Origin: Porticoccus sp002341315
GTDB taxonomy: Bacteria; Pseudomonadota; Gammaproteobacteria; Pseudomonadales; Porticoccaceae
DNA: 64,000 nucleotides
Strand: one strand, 5' to 3'
Assembly: GCF_047634355.1 (NCBI RefSeq)
Contig: NZ_JBLIAL010000013.1
Translations under genes and position numbers: made by a program
The notes under the pieces: generated by a model
Told to the model about the DNA's origin: nothing
Databases searched by the model: none
What the model saw: only the letters and a program-made list of their open reading frames with translations
In this document: positions 25,456-35,128 of the stretch, piece by piece
How positions within the stretch are numbered: position 1 is the first letter of the stretch
How the letters are laid out: the number at the start of each line of letters is the position of its first letter

Positions 25456-26255
25456 TGCAGGGCTCCTATCTGGTTGCTGAGATGGACAAAGTCCACCACG
25501 CTGAGATTTTGAGGGCGAAGTGATATATCAATATCAAGTTGTTCAAGCTGGGTGGTATCAAGCATATATTTCAGTGTGTTGCGCATAGTTTTCCGCCGTT
25601 GCTGGAAACTGGCACTCACCAGTCTGGTCAGTAATTCCAGGTCGTTCGCGGGGTGGGGTGGCTGGCTGTACGGTAGCAGTCGAACAATAGCGGACTCTAC
25701 TTTGGGCGCTGGCCTGAATGCTGTGGACGGAACGCTAAATAATGGCTGTACGCTACTGTAATACTGCACCATCACGCTCAGCCTGCCATAGTTTTTGTCG
25801 CCGGGTGAGGCCGCCAATCGGTCCACCACTTCTTTTTGCAGCATGAAGTGCATATCTTGGATCTGCGGGCTGAAACCCAATAGGTGAAAAATTAGTGGTG
25901 TTGAGATGTTGTACGGCAGATTGCCAATAATGCGCATTGCCCGACCCGCCTGATAGAACTGGCTGAAATCGATTTTCAGTGCGTCACCCTGATGAATCTG
26001 AAAATCCGGGTAGCCGGCGAGTTTTTCTGTGAGTAGCGGGATAAGATCGCGGTCCAGCTCCACCACTTTCAGGGAGGGGCATTTGGCCAGTATGGGCTCG
26101 GTGATGGCCCCATGGCCGGGTCCAATTTCGATGATGTTCTGTTCTGGTTTTGGTGCAATGGCAGCGATAATTTTGTCGATCACATGGTGGTCGACCAGAA
26201 AGTTCTGGCCAAATCTTTTGCGGGCCCTGTGTTGGTGCGAATCATCCCGGTTCAT
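25452..26255 (-). CDS. rsmA: 16S rRNA dimethyladenosine transferase (KsgA)
   Basis: RsmA dimethylates two adjacent adenosines in helix 45 of 16S rRNA, a late check in small-subunit assembly. The 267-residue protein has the SAM-binding motif EIGPGHGAIT (about 43-52), the acidic VVELDRDL, and the NLPYNIS motif (residues about 114-120) that binds the target adenine. It overlaps pdxA and apaG by 4 bases each. Confidence 0.97.
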   Translation of the reverse strand: MNRDDSHQHRARKRFGQNFLVDHHVIDKIIAAIAPKPEQNIIEIGPGHGAITEPILAKCPSLKVVELDRDLIPLLTEKLAGYPDFQIHQGDALKIDFSQFYQAGRAMRIIGNLPYNISTPLIFHLLGFSPQIQDMHFMLQKEVVDRLAASPGDKNYGRLSVMVQYYSSVQPLFSVPSTAFRPAPKVESAIVRLLPYSQPPHPANDLELLTRLVSASFQQRRKTMRNTLKYMLDTTQLEQLDIDISLRPQNLSVVDFVHLSNQIGALQ

Positions 26256-27238
26256 GGATAGACATTTGCCTTTGCCATACAGGTGGCTGTGGTGATGGCC
26301 GCGATCAGGCTGCCTGTGCTGGCAAGCCCCGTTCCTGCCAGATCCAGTGCAGTGCCATGGTCAACTGACGTACGGATAATGGGTAGGCCTAGCGTAATAT
26401 TGACGGCTTTACCAAAGCCTATGTATTTGAGTACTGGCAACCCCTGGTCATGATACATGGCCAATACCGCATCACATCGCTTCAGATACTTTGGCGTGAA
26501 CAGCGTGTCTGCTGGCAGGGGACCCTCAATGTGCATCCCCAGACCGCGCAGCTGCGCCACTACGGGTTCTATCACCTGAATTTCCTCCATGCCTAGATGG
26601 CCGTTCTCGCCTGCGTGGGGATTGAGCCCACACACCAATATCCTTGGCGTCTGCAGACCGAATTTCCGCTGTAAATCCGTATGCAGAATATCAATTGTCT
26701 CGGTCAAACCCGCTCGCGTAATCTGAGCTGGCACCTGGCTAAGTGGCAGGTGTGTCGTGGCCAATGCAACCCGAAGGCCTTCGGTAGCCAACATCATGAC
26801 CACTTTTGGTGTATGGGTTTTCTCTGCGAGAAATTCGGTGTGCCCCGTGAACGGAATGCCTGCATCATTGATGATGCCCTTGTGCACAGGGCCGGTTACC
26901 AGTGCCCGACAAACATTTGATTGGCAGTCTGCAAGCGCAGTAGATAAAGTCTCCAATACATACGTCGCATTGTGCGAGTCAAGTATGCCGGGTCTGGCGG
27001 GCATACTCAGTTGAATTGGCCTGATAGTGAGTTCGCCAGCCGCCAATGGGGAGGGAGGCATCTCCGTCGAGAGCTGGCGTAGCCGCAGGGGAAGATTTAA
27101 TTCCCTGGCTCGGGCCAGGAGTAATTCAGGATCAGCGTACACCACCAGTTCTGCAGCATTTGGACGCTGTGCCAGTTTGATAATCAGGTCGGGACCAATA
27201 CCGGCTGGTTCGCCTGGTGTAATGGCAAGTCGAATCAC
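26252..27238 (-). CDS. pdxA: 4-hydroxythreonine-4-phosphate dehydrogenase
   Basis: PdxA makes the amino-acetone phosphate precursor that PdxJ turns into pyridoxine 5'-phosphate. The 328-residue protein begins MIRLAITPGEPAGIGPDL and has the metal-binding histidine region TGPVHKGIINDAGIPFTGHTEF, HAGENGHLGMEE, and the C-terminal DHGTALDLAGTG. It overlaps surA and rsmA by 4 bases. Confidence 0.97.
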   Translation of the reverse strand: MIRLAITPGEPAGIGPDLIIKLAQRPNAAELVVYADPELLLARARELNLPLRLRQLSTEMPPSPLAAGELTIRPIQLSMPARPGILDSHNATYVLETLSTALADCQSNVCRALVTGPVHKGIINDAGIPFTGHTEFLAEKTHTPKVVMMLATEGLRVALATTHLPLSQVPAQITRAGLTETIDILHTDLQRKFGLQTPRILVCGLNPHAGENGHLGMEEIQVIEPVVAQLRGLGMHIEGPLPADTLFTPKYLKRCDAVLAMYHDQGLPVLKYIGFGKAVNITLGLPIIRTSVDHGTALDLAGTGLASTGSLIAAITTATCMAKANVYP

Positions 27239-28545
27239 AGTTTAATGTCTACAAATGCCTCGTCGCGTATTTCCCGCAGCCAGATTTGCTGTTCTTCATC
27301 GAACTTGCGTCTCCGGATGATGTTTTCAGCCTGACGCTGTTGTATCTCGTCACTGAAATCCTGACGACGACGTTCGGTTACCTGCAGAATATGCCAGCCG
27401 AACTGGGTGCGGAAAGGTTCACTGATCGCCATTGTGTCAATACTGCCCATGATTTGCTCAAATTCCGGTACAAACTGTCCCGGCAGGGACCAGCCGAGAT
27501 CACCGCCGCCCAGAGCAGTACCGATATCCTCGGAGTGTTTTCTGGCTAATTCGGCAAAGTCGGCACCACCGAGGATATCGGCGCGCATCCCTTCGAGCAT
27601 GGTTCTGGTATCGTCTTCACTGCGAATCTCGTTGGGTTTTAGCAGGATGTGGCGGACTTTGTGTTGCTGCACAATTTGTTCGCCGCCACCCCGACGATCA
27701 TAAAGTTTGAGTAAGTGATAACCGGCATCACTGCGAATCGGCATGCTGACCTCGCCCGGGGACAGTTTGTCCACGGCATTGACAAAAATACTGGGTAGCT
27801 GGGTTGTTTTTCGCCAACCCAGGTCGCCTCCCTGAAGTGCATCCTGAGCGCCGGAATGGGCGATTGCCAGGCTTTTGAAGTCTGCACCATTTTGCAGTTG
27901 TTCGTAGAGCCCCCGAACCTTCTGTTCTACCTCGGCAACGTCCTCGCGGGATGCACCTGAGGATAGGGGCAACAGGATATGACCGAGGTTAACATCCGGC
28001 GATGACCACTGTTGGCCCTCTTCGGAGGCCAGGAAGTTATCCACTTCCTGCTCGCTGATGTAAATACGGCGATTAACGGCTCTTTCCTGAACCTGGTTTA
28101 TGGTAATTTCATTGCGCAGCTGTTGCCTCAACGACGTCAGGTCGATTCCGCTCTGACGGGCGTCTTCGATCATTTGAGCAACCGTCTGTTCCCGGCTCTC
28201 CGCCATTCTCTCCATGGCCTGGGTCACTTCTTCGTCGCTGATGCGTATCCCCATGCGTTGTGCCCGGTTGAGCTGCAGGCGCTCCAGGATAAGGCGCTCA
28301 AGAACCTGTGGGATCAGCACTGATTCCGCAGGAATCTCGGTTTCACTGTTTTCCAGTCGTGCATAGATATCAGCTACCCGCTTTTCCAGCTCGCTGGCCA
28401 TGACCACGTCATCGTCAACCACGGCGACGATATGATCGAGTGGTATTTCTTCTGAGCTTGCCGGCAATGCCCAGGCAAGCCCCAGCAGGAGCAGGCTGAA
28501 GAAAATATTTGTTTTACTGCTGTTCATAATCCGGCTCATCTGCAT
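27235..28545 (-). CDS. surA: periplasmic peptidyl-prolyl isomerase and chaperone SurA
   Basis: SurA escorts outer-membrane beta-barrel proteins, including LptD, through the periplasm. The 436-residue protein has a signal peptide (about residues 7-31; the ATG at 28527, Met7, may be the real start), an N-terminal SurA chaperone domain, two parvulin domains (GGDLGWRKTTQLP and GGGDLGWSLPGQFVPEF) and a short C-terminal helix. It overlaps lptD by one base (TAATG) and pdxA by 4. Confidence 0.96.
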   Translation of the reverse strand: MQMSRIMNSSKTNIFFSLLLLGLAWALPASSEEIPLDHIVAVVDDDVVMASELEKRVADIYARLENSETEIPAESVLIPQVLERLILERLQLNRAQRMGIRISDEEVTQAMERMAESREQTVAQMIEDARQSGIDLTSLRQQLRNEITINQVQERAVNRRIYISEQEVDNFLASEEGQQWSSPDVNLGHILLPLSSGASREDVAEVEQKVRGLYEQLQNGADFKSLAIAHSGAQDALQGGDLGWRKTTQLPSIFVNAVDKLSPGEVSMPIRSDAGYHLLKLYDRRGGGEQIVQQHKVRHILLKPNEIRSEDDTRTMLEGMRADILGGADFAELARKHSEDIGTALGGGDLGWSLPGQFVPEFEQIMGSIDTMAISEPFRTQFGWHILQVTERRRQDFSDEIQQRQAENIIRRRKFDEEQQIWLREIRDEAFVDIKL

Positions 28546-31259
28546 TAGTAATTGCTTTGTGGTTCATACCCGTAAATACCATCCTGCAGGATGGATTCCA
28601 CTTTGCTGCCACTGCCGGCGAGGCCTTTGAACTGGATCTGGAAGAACACACCATTGTCGTGTTCCAGATCTTCATCCGGTAGCAGAATATAGTCATTCCG
28701 GTCGAGCCAGCGGCGACCGATAATACTCATTTTCCAGCAGCAGCTCTCATACTGGAGCCCGAACAGGGTTTCCAGATCCCGGCTATTGGTCAGATCATAA
28801 TTGTACCGTCCGATCAGACTCCAGCTTCGGGAAATCGGCAGAAAGGTGGAAAAGTCTGCCTGCTCAATATCGCTATCAATCTCAATGAATTGATTTCCTA
28901 TATCGGAAAGGCGGGGCACCCTGCGATTAAACCGGTAACTCAGATTGAATATCTTGTTGTTGCGATCGTTATAACGAAGGCTGGCGTTACCCCGGTCGAG
29001 TTCACTGTCGTCTTCATCGTAGAGCACGTCAGCCTGGAAACGGAGGTGTTCGCTGAGCCGCAGGGCAAATTCGGCGGCGTACGCGGAATCATCACGCAAC
29101 AGGTCGGCGGCGATATCTCGTTGTAGGCGATTCAAATCATCGGGGTCATCCAGGCCTTTCAGGAAAGATTTGCTCAGGTTGGGGTTCAGGGAGACGTAGC
29201 GGTCACTCAGGTAGAAAATCTGGCCGATGCTGGCTCGCAACCACTCAATCCCGGTGGATTGCTCAACCAGACGGCTGGTTAGCCCCAGAGAAACTTGCTC
29301 GGTATCGCCGATACGGTCACCGCCGATAAAACGATCTTCCCGAAACAGCTGATTATAGGTAAATGTCATCTGAGATGTGTCGAAGTCCGGCAAATCACTT
29401 TGATCTTCATACTTGGTATGGACCATGTACAGGCGCGGCTCAAACGTCTGGGTAAATCCCGTCAGCATGGTGGTGTCGCGCTCCATAAACAGGCCGGTAT
29501 CGATAACACCGACCGGTACGGTGACCGAGGGGCTGTCGTCCGTCTGACCCAACACCGGATTGTCCAGGTTGTAGGACAGGTGCTTGAGGGTGACCGAGGG
29601 CCGGAAGTAGCCCCATGCCCACTGTTTGTCCCAGGTTAAACCGTAATCGAGGCGCAGCCGGTCGCCGGTCACGAAGGTGCCTTTTTCATCTTCAAAAAAG
29701 GTTTCACCCTGGAGATAGCCGGGGAGGAGGTCGTTATCGTCATCGTGGTCGAAAGCGGTGAACTGGTTCTGCAGGTTAAAGACAAAGTCGCCGAGGCGAT
29801 AATTGCCCCGGGCTTCCAGGCGGGGCAGCATCTGGTACTGGTCAATCCGGTTGGGATCATCGGTGATCGTCTGGAATTCCTGCCCCTTGATACCAAACAG
29901 CCAGTGATCCGTGCGGTAACCGGCGGAAACCAGCTGGCGGAGATAGGTCTGACTGTTGACCTCCAGTGTGGCATTGTCCAGATCGCGGAAGTATTCACTG
30001 TCACTGACCTTGGTGTAATCGACGCGGGTTTGCCAGCGTTTGCCGATACCCCCCAGGTGATTCAGGTTGACCAGCCAGCGATCTTCGCCCTGGAAATCCC
30101 TTGTATCGAATACTTCGTCCGGGTCGTCATCGCGGTCATCGCCACCGTCATCGTCCGACAAAAAGGCGCCGCTCAGGATGGTGTTGGTTAGTTTGGACAT
30201 ATGCCGGACTTCGACCTCAGCCATGGCCCCGCGTTCCTGAATGTAGCGCGGTGTAATGGTGGCGTCGTAGTTGGGTGCCAGATTCAGGTAGATGGGTTGC
30301 GCATAATCGATGCCGTTTTCATCGCCGATGTCAAAACTGGGGAACAACAGACCGGTGGCTCGACGATCATCAATCGGGAACCGTATCCAGGGGGCATAGA
30401 GTATCGGTATATCCTGGACTTCCAGTCGCACATGTTTGGCATTGGCGATCCCGGTTTCAGGATTGATGTCAAGTTTACTGCTGACCAGGCGCCAGGCTTT
30501 GCTGCCTGGTTCGCAGGTGGTGTAAGTGGCGTTATCGATGTAGAAAACATCATCGACTCGCTTGGCCTGCGTCGCCGTACCGCGCACTCCGGATTCGTGG
30601 AACAGGTAACCGGCCTGTTCAATTTGCATGTCCTTGGAGTCCATGTTGATCTGAGCGCTGTCGCCAGTCACCAGCAATCCCGGTTCGCGGAACTGTACGT
30701 TGCCTTCAAGATTGACGATGCGTGTATTCTGGTCGGCTGTGGCGCTGTCGCTTCGAACCTGACGGTAACCCTGGGTCAGTTGGACGTCGCCACGCAGGCG
30801 GGCAATGTTTTCCTGCTCCACTTCTGTAGATGCTGAGGCAACCCGCATGGGAGCATCGGCCGGATCCATCTCGGCGTCTTCATAGTCTCTTTTTGGTTCT
30901 ATATAGGCCCCGCAGCAACCTGTAGCCATCTTTTCGCGCTCTTCATCGGTAAGCGCCTCCTCTTCAACCCAATCCAGGTTGTTGGCCACTCTGACATCGG
31001 GACCACTGTCTTCCGGCGGGATTACCGGTTCAGGATGTTTGGGTCTGGGGAACGTCCTGCCGGACATATGCTTTTCACCGCATGCCCAGCTACCATCGGC
31101 CGTTGCCCGACACTCCCATTGGCTGTAAGAATCCTGGTTCTCAGCGGCTACTGGTGCGGAAACAAGCAAGCCAAAGAGCAATAATCCGGATGTCCGGGAA
31201 TACTGTGAGCGCAAGGCATGGTAGAGCCTGGTACGGATATGACTCGTTTTTATGGGCAT
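28545..31259 (-). CDS. lptD: LPS-assembly outer-membrane protein LptD
   Basis: LptD is the beta-barrel that, with the lipoprotein LptE, inserts lipopolysaccharide into the outer membrane. The start at 31259 places a signal peptide (LLLFGLLVSAPVAA) at the N terminus and follows a GGAA motif; a start at 31313 is in frame but adds a non-conserved stretch. The 904-residue protein has an OstA-like periplasmic beta-jellyroll followed by a long barrel. Cysteines suited to the family's disulfides are present, including the paired Cys in ESCCWKM near the C terminus. A very acidic loop, DDDGGDDRDDDPDE, lies in the barrel region. Confidence 0.95.
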   Translation of the reverse strand: MPIKTSHIRTRLYHALRSQYSRTSGLLLFGLLVSAPVAAENQDSYSQWECRATADGSWACGEKHMSGRTFPRPKHPEPVIPPEDSGPDVRVANNLDWVEEEALTDEEREKMATGCCGAYIEPKRDYEDAEMDPADAPMRVASASTEVEQENIARLRGDVQLTQGYRQVRSDSATADQNTRIVNLEGNVQFREPGLLVTGDSAQINMDSKDMQIEQAGYLFHESGVRGTATQAKRVDDVFYIDNATYTTCEPGSKAWRLVSSKLDINPETGIANAKHVRLEVQDIPILYAPWIRFPIDDRRATGLLFPSFDIGDENGIDYAQPIYLNLAPNYDATITPRYIQERGAMAEVEVRHMSKLTNTILSGAFLSDDDGGDDRDDDPDEVFDTRDFQGEDRWLVNLNHLGGIGKRWQTRVDYTKVSDSEYFRDLDNATLEVNSQTYLRQLVSAGYRTDHWLFGIKGQEFQTITDDPNRIDQYQMLPRLEARGNYRLGDFVFNLQNQFTAFDHDDDNDLLPGYLQGETFFEDEKGTFVTGDRLRLDYGLTWDKQWAWGYFRPSVTLKHLSYNLDNPVLGQTDDSPSVTVPVGVIDTGLFMERDTTMLTGFTQTFEPRLYMVHTKYEDQSDLPDFDTSQMTFTYNQLFREDRFIGGDRIGDTEQVSLGLTSRLVEQSTGIEWLRASIGQIFYLSDRYVSLNPNLSKSFLKGLDDPDDLNRLQRDIAADLLRDDSAYAAEFALRLSEHLRFQADVLYDEDDSELDRGNASLRYNDRNNKIFNLSYRFNRRVPRLSDIGNQFIEIDSDIEQADFSTFLPISRSWSLIGRYNYDLTNSRDLETLFGLQYESCCWKMSIIGRRWLDRNDYILLPDEDLEHDNGVFFQIQFKGLAGSGSKVESILQDGIYGYEPQSNY

Positions 31260-31373
31260 TCTGATTTTCCGTGTTCTCTCTGGGCAGGCGGTGTCTTTAA
31301 TGCGACGGTACATTTTACCGATTCTGGGGCATCATGCGAGGGTTTGGGCTAGAATGGCTAACCTTTTTTCCAT

Positions 31374-32408
31374 ATGCTTTCCTCAAACATGTCTGATCAC
31401 CAAAATCTTCAGCAGTGGGTAGAGCGCTCCCTGCCCCGGCAATTTTTGACATCGGCTACACCAGAGCTTTATCCGCTGAGTGGTGATGCCGGCTTTCGGC
31501 GCTATTTTCGGGTGAATTGTGCGCCATCACTGCTCGCTGTTTCCGCGCCGCCGGAACACGAAAATAACGAAGCTTTTGTTCGTATTGCGGCGTTGCTCAA
31601 GCGCGGTGGTGTCCGTACACCCCGTATTTATGCCGTCGATTACTCGCAGGGGTTTCTGTTACTTGAGGATTTTGGCGACCAGTTACTGTTACCGCTCCTG
31701 TCCTCTGAAACAGCGGATCGGTTCTACCGGGAAGCAGAAGATACGCTGTTGGTGTTGCAGGGTGTTCCACTCGCTGATAGTGGTTTGGCAGTGTACGACT
31801 GTCAGCGTTTGCTGGATGAGATGAGACTCTTTCCTGAGTGGTTTTTGCGTGAGCTGCTTGGGCTGGATATCACGACTGAAGATAGTCGGCTCATTGAGCA
31901 GACTTTTGAGCAATTAGTGACGAGTGCGCTCTCCCAACCGGAAGTGATCGTCCACCGGGATTTCCACTCCCGTAACCTGATGTTGCTCGCTGATGGTGAT
32001 ATCGGGGTCATCGATTTTCAGGACGCTGTCAGAGGCCCGCTGACATATGATTTGGTTTCACTGCTCAGGGACTGTTATATTCGATGGCCCGCTGAGTATG
32101 TTTCGCGGCGAGCTCTCAACTATTACCGGCGGGTTGTAGCGACAGATGTTGCCGATACGGTGCCGGACAGCCAGTTCCTGCGCTGGTTTGACCTGATGGG
32201 GTTGCAGCGACACATCAAAGTGCTGGGTATTTTTGCCAGGCTCTGGTTGCGTGATGGAAAGCCGGGCTATCTGGCGGATTTGCCACTTGTTCTCCATTAC
32301 ACCCTTGAGCAATTGACGCCGTATCCTGAATTGCATGACTTCAAGTCCTGGTTTGAAAGACGTGTGATGCCTCTGGTGCAAATACAGCCTTGGTATCAGA
32401 AGAAATAG
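31374..32408 (+). CDS. amgK: N-acetylmuramate/N-acetylglucosamine kinase AmgK
   Basis: AmgK phosphorylates the anomeric carbon of MurNAc and GlcNAc in the peptidoglycan recycling path that by-passes de novo UDP-MurNAc synthesis, known from Pseudomonas. The 344-residue protein is of the aminoglycoside-phosphotransferase fold with the catalytic HRDFHSRNLM (about 194-203) and metal-binding DFQD. The start may instead be the ATG at 31389. It is divergent from lptD and followed by murU 34 bases on. A TAGAAT box lies at 31350-31355 without a clear -35. Confidence 0.93.
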   Translation: MLSSNMSDHQNLQQWVERSLPRQFLTSATPELYPLSGDAGFRRYFRVNCAPSLLAVSAPPEHENNEAFVRIAALLKRGGVRTPRIYAVDYSQGFLLLEDFGDQLLLPLLSSETADRFYREAEDTLLVLQGVPLADSGLAVYDCQRLLDEMRLFPEWFLRELLGLDITTEDSRLIEQTFEQLVTSALSQPEVIVHRDFHSRNLMLLADGDIGVIDFQDAVRGPLTYDLVSLLRDCYIRWPAEYVSRRALNYYRRVVATDVADTVPDSQFLRWFDLMGLQRHIKVLGIFARLWLRDGKPGYLADLPLVLHYTLEQLTPYPELHDFKSWFERRVMPLVQIQPWYQKK

Positions 32409-32442
32409 GCCATGCCGTTGATGGCAAGTAAGGATAGATTCT

Positions 32443-33168
32443 ATGAAAGCAATGATTCTCGCGGCGGGGTATGGTGAAAGGCTTCGTCCCCTCACGGATG
32501 AGACACCCAAGCCCTTGCTGCATATCGGTAATAAGCCCCTGATTCAATACCATGTGGAACGATTGGTTGAAGCAGGTGTGCGCGAAATAGTGATCAACAC
32601 CTCCTGGCTGGGTGACCAAATAGAGTCTTTTCTCGGCGATGGCTCGCGTTTTGGTGTGAGTATTGCCTGGTCCCGCGAGACGGAACCCCTGGAAACCGGC
32701 GGCGGTATTCGTCGGGCTCTGCCGCTTCTTGGCAATCAGCCTTTCATTGTGATTAATGGCGACGTGTGGACCGATTATCCCCTTCAGTCGCTGGTCGAGC
32801 AAAGCTGGTCCGAGGATATGGATGCGCACTTGGTACTGGTGCCCAACCCTCTGCATCACACCGGCGGCGATTTTTCCCTGAATGCGGATCATCGTGTTGG
32901 TTATCCTCTGGCTGGGGATCAAACCTTTACCTTCAGTGGTATCAGTGTCATGAGGCCGGAGACGTTTGCCATGTTTTCTTCCGCCAGTGAACGCTTTCCG
33001 CTGAGAGATGTTCTCGCCGCGGGCATCCGCGGCGGTTATGTCACGGGGGAGGTTTTTTGTGGTACCTGGTGGGATGTGGGGACTCTTGAAAGGTTGCAGG
33101 CACTGAACCTGTTGGTTTCAGGCCGGGAGGTCAGCCCGGGAAAAAAGTCGCAACTTAAGCTGCGCTAG
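32443..33168 (+). CDS. murU: N-acetylmuramate alpha-1-phosphate uridylyltransferase MurU
   Basis: MurU turns MurNAc-1-phosphate into UDP-MurNAc, completing the recycling pathway begun by AmgK. The 241-residue protein begins MKAMILAAGYGERLRPLTDE, the signature of sugar nucleotidyltransferases, has TPKPLLHIGNKPLI and the metal-binding GDVWTD (about 106-111). It ends in the TWWDVGT motif region. It overlaps the next gene's possible GTG start by one base. Confidence 0.94.
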   Translation: MKAMILAAGYGERLRPLTDETPKPLLHIGNKPLIQYHVERLVEAGVREIVINTSWLGDQIESFLGDGSRFGVSIAWSRETEPLETGGGIRRALPLLGNQPFIVINGDVWTDYPLQSLVEQSWSEDMDAHLVLVPNPLHHTGGDFSLNADHRVGYPLAGDQTFTFSGISVMRPETFAMFSSASERFPLRDVLAAGIRGGYVTGEVFCGTWWDVGTLERLQALNLLVSGREVSPGKKSQLKLR

Positions 33169-33185
33169 TGGCCGGTGCCAGAGCC

Positions 33186-33551
33186 ATGACGAAGGTGACA
33201 TTCTGGCGAGCAACATTGCTATTTGGTTTGATTGCGGTGCTGCTACTGGCTCTATTGCCCACCGGCGACCAGATGGTGTTTTCCGGGCAGGATAAACTGA
33301 TGCATGGCATCACATTTGCCGTCCTGTTTCTGTTGTCAAAGCAGAGTTTGCCAGCGGATGCTTCTCTCTGGCTGATTTACCCGGGGTTGATGGGTTACGG
33401 GATTCTGATGGAGGTGCTGCAGGGGTTTACAGGCTATCGCCACATGGAAGGAGCGGACTTGCTGGCCGATTTGCTGGGCCTGATGGTGGGGCATCTGGTT
33501 GTTCTGTCAATCCGGAAAACTCAGCGAAAGCTTCAGGTTTCCCGACTGTAA
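33186..33551 (+). CDS. VanZ-like membrane protein
   Basis: The 121-residue product has three or four hydrophobic segments and a VanZ-type layout: DKLMHGITFAVLFLLS, then GILMEVLQGFTGYRHMEGADLLADLLGLMVG. The conserved acidic and histidine positions of VanZ-like proteins are present. VanZ gives teicoplanin resistance in enterococci; the function of bacterial homologues in Gram-negatives is not known. An alternative GTG start at 33168 overlaps murU. Its last 45 bases overlap the 3' end of holA on the other strand. Confidence 0.8.
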   Translation: MTKVTFWRATLLFGLIAVLLLALLPTGDQMVFSGQDKLMHGITFAVLFLLSKQSLPADASLWLIYPGLMGYGILMEVLQGFTGYRHMEGADLLADLLGLMVGHLVVLSIRKTQRKLQVSRL

Positions 33552-34562
33552 GGTGGGGGTGCCACAGAACATCAACAGCAGTGTTGTCAGGTCATCCCAG
33601 GGGTCTGCAATGCGTATTCCCTTGATGGCTCGGTCGATGCCTGCGGCCAATCGAAGCATCTGTTTTAACCGGGTCAGTTTCAGCCTCCTCAGGGTTTGCT
33701 TGAATAACGGTTTACGTTTTTCCCATATTCCCAGGTCTTTTAACACCCAATCGAGGTGATCCCCGTTTTCCAGCGCTTCGCCGGCTCTGATCAGCGTGCG
33801 CAATTCCCGGGTCAGTGCCCAGAGAATAATGGCGGGTTCGGCTCCTTCATCGCGAAGGCCCCTGAGGGTGCGACAGGCAGCCTGGGGGTCGCCCTCCAGG
33901 GCCTTGTCCGCAAGTGTGAAGACATTGAAGCGGGCACTGTCGGCAACCACTGTTGACATGGTTTGACCATCTACTTCGCCGTCGGGTAACAGCAACTTGA
34001 GCTTTTCAATTTCCTGAACCGCGGCCAGCAGGTTGCCTTCTACCCGATCGGCGAGGATTTCAACGGCCTGGCGATCTGCTCTGATGCCAGCCTGCTGAAG
34101 GCGTTTTCCGATCCAGCCGGGAAGCTGATCAGGGGGTACGGGCCACGTCTGTACCAGAGCGCCGTGGGCCTCGATGGCCTTAACCCATTTGCTACGCACG
34201 GTGGCAGCTTCCAGTTTCGGCGTGATGATCAGCAACAAAGTGTCGTCAGTGGGGTTGCCAGCGCATTCCTGAAGCACCTTTGAACCCTTGTCCCCCGGTT
34301 TGCCGTTGGCAATTCGAATCTCGATAATTTTCTTTTCAGCGAACAATGACAGACTGTTGGCTTCGGTCAGTACGGTATTCCAGTCGAAACTGCTTTCGGC
34401 ATGGAGGATTTCGCGTTCAGTGTAGCCCTGCAGGAAGGCAGCAGCCCGGATAGCATCTGCCGCCTCCTGGACCAGCAGTGTCTCATCTCCGCTGACCAGA
34501 TAAAGAGGGGCCAGAGTGCCTTGAGAGAGGTGAGTGCCGAGTTGTTCAGCCTTCAGTCGCAT
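33507..34562 (-). CDS. holA: DNA polymerase III delta subunit
   Basis: Delta opens the beta sliding clamp within the clamp-loader complex. The 351-residue protein is taken to start MRLKAEQLGTHL at 34562, overlapping lptE by 17 bases; a longer in-frame start at 34601 adds 13 residues inside lptE. The N-terminal AAA-like domain has PLYLVSGDETLLVQEAADAIR with the clamp-binding LF region (SLSLFAEKKIIEI). The C-terminal collar helices follow. Order lptE-holA is usual. Confidence 0.95.
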   Translation of the reverse strand: MRLKAEQLGTHLSQGTLAPLYLVSGDETLLVQEAADAIRAAAFLQGYTEREILHAESSFDWNTVLTEANSLSLFAEKKIIEIRIANGKPGDKGSKVLQECAGNPTDDTLLLIITPKLEAATVRSKWVKAIEAHGALVQTWPVPPDQLPGWIGKRLQQAGIRADRQAVEILADRVEGNLLAAVQEIEKLKLLLPDGEVDGQTMSTVVADSARFNVFTLADKALEGDPQAACRTLRGLRDEGAEPAIILWALTRELRTLIRAGEALENGDHLDWVLKDLGIWEKRKPLFKQTLRRLKLTRLKQMLRLAAGIDRAIKGIRIADPWDDLTTLLLMFCGTPTLQSGNLKLSLSFPD

Positions 34563-35082
34563 CGGGACCCGGTACGATCGTCGAGCGGTTGGCAACAGCA
34601 TCGAGACGGCTGATGATCTGGCGGATCAGGTCATTCCGCATTTCACGCCGCAGCAGGTTGGCTTCGTCTTCTTTCGACTGAACATCATTTTCATCGAAAT
34701 CAAAGAATCTTTCTGTGCTGAGGGTGGTGCGCTGCAATAGCGGCTGTCCGTTGGCCGCCAATATCATGATCGTCACTTCTTCGGTGAGCTGGTATTCAGA
34801 GACCCGCACGGTGACGCTGACGGTGGCGGTCTTGCGGGAGTATTTCTGGTCGAGAATCACAATGTTGTATTGTGCGTCCGTGGCATTCTTCACCACGGTG
34901 ATATCGTTGGCCTGCAGTGATCTCGAAAGGGCCTCATAAAAGTCATTAAACCGGCCCTGACTGCTGATATGTACACTGGAGACATTGTCAACCGATCCCG
35001 TGCCCCGCAAACGCCACCCACAGCCGGCGGCGAGGGTGGTCACCAGCAAACCGGTTATGGCCAGACAAAAAAATCGTTTCAT
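34546..35082 (-). CDS. lptE: LPS-assembly lipoprotein LptE
   Basis: LptE plugs the LptD barrel and binds lipopolysaccharide at the outer membrane. The 178-residue protein has a lipoprotein signal with lipobox LAAGC (Cys21) followed by GWRLRGTG, a typical LptE start. The end is a long helix (LLRREMRNDLIRQIISRLDA). It lies between leuS and holA as in most gammaproteobacteria. Confidence 0.94.
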   Translation of the reverse strand: MKRFFCLAITGLLVTTLAAGCGWRLRGTGSVDNVSSVHISSQGRFNDFYEALSRSLQANDITVVKNATDAQYNIVILDQKYSRKTATVSVTVRVSEYQLTEEVTIMILAANGQPLLQRTTLSTERFFDFDENDVQSKEDEANLLRREMRNDLIRQIISRLDAVANRSTIVPGPDATEG

Positions 35083-35128
35083 TGTTATTCCTTAGGTTGT
35101 CACTTTTTCAGCGTGCGGTTGCGGGTTG

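Noticed and set aside
28890..31264. Several long open frames opposite lptD
   Set aside because: They are antisense to a clearly recognised gene, have no motifs, and mirror the codon structure of lptD.
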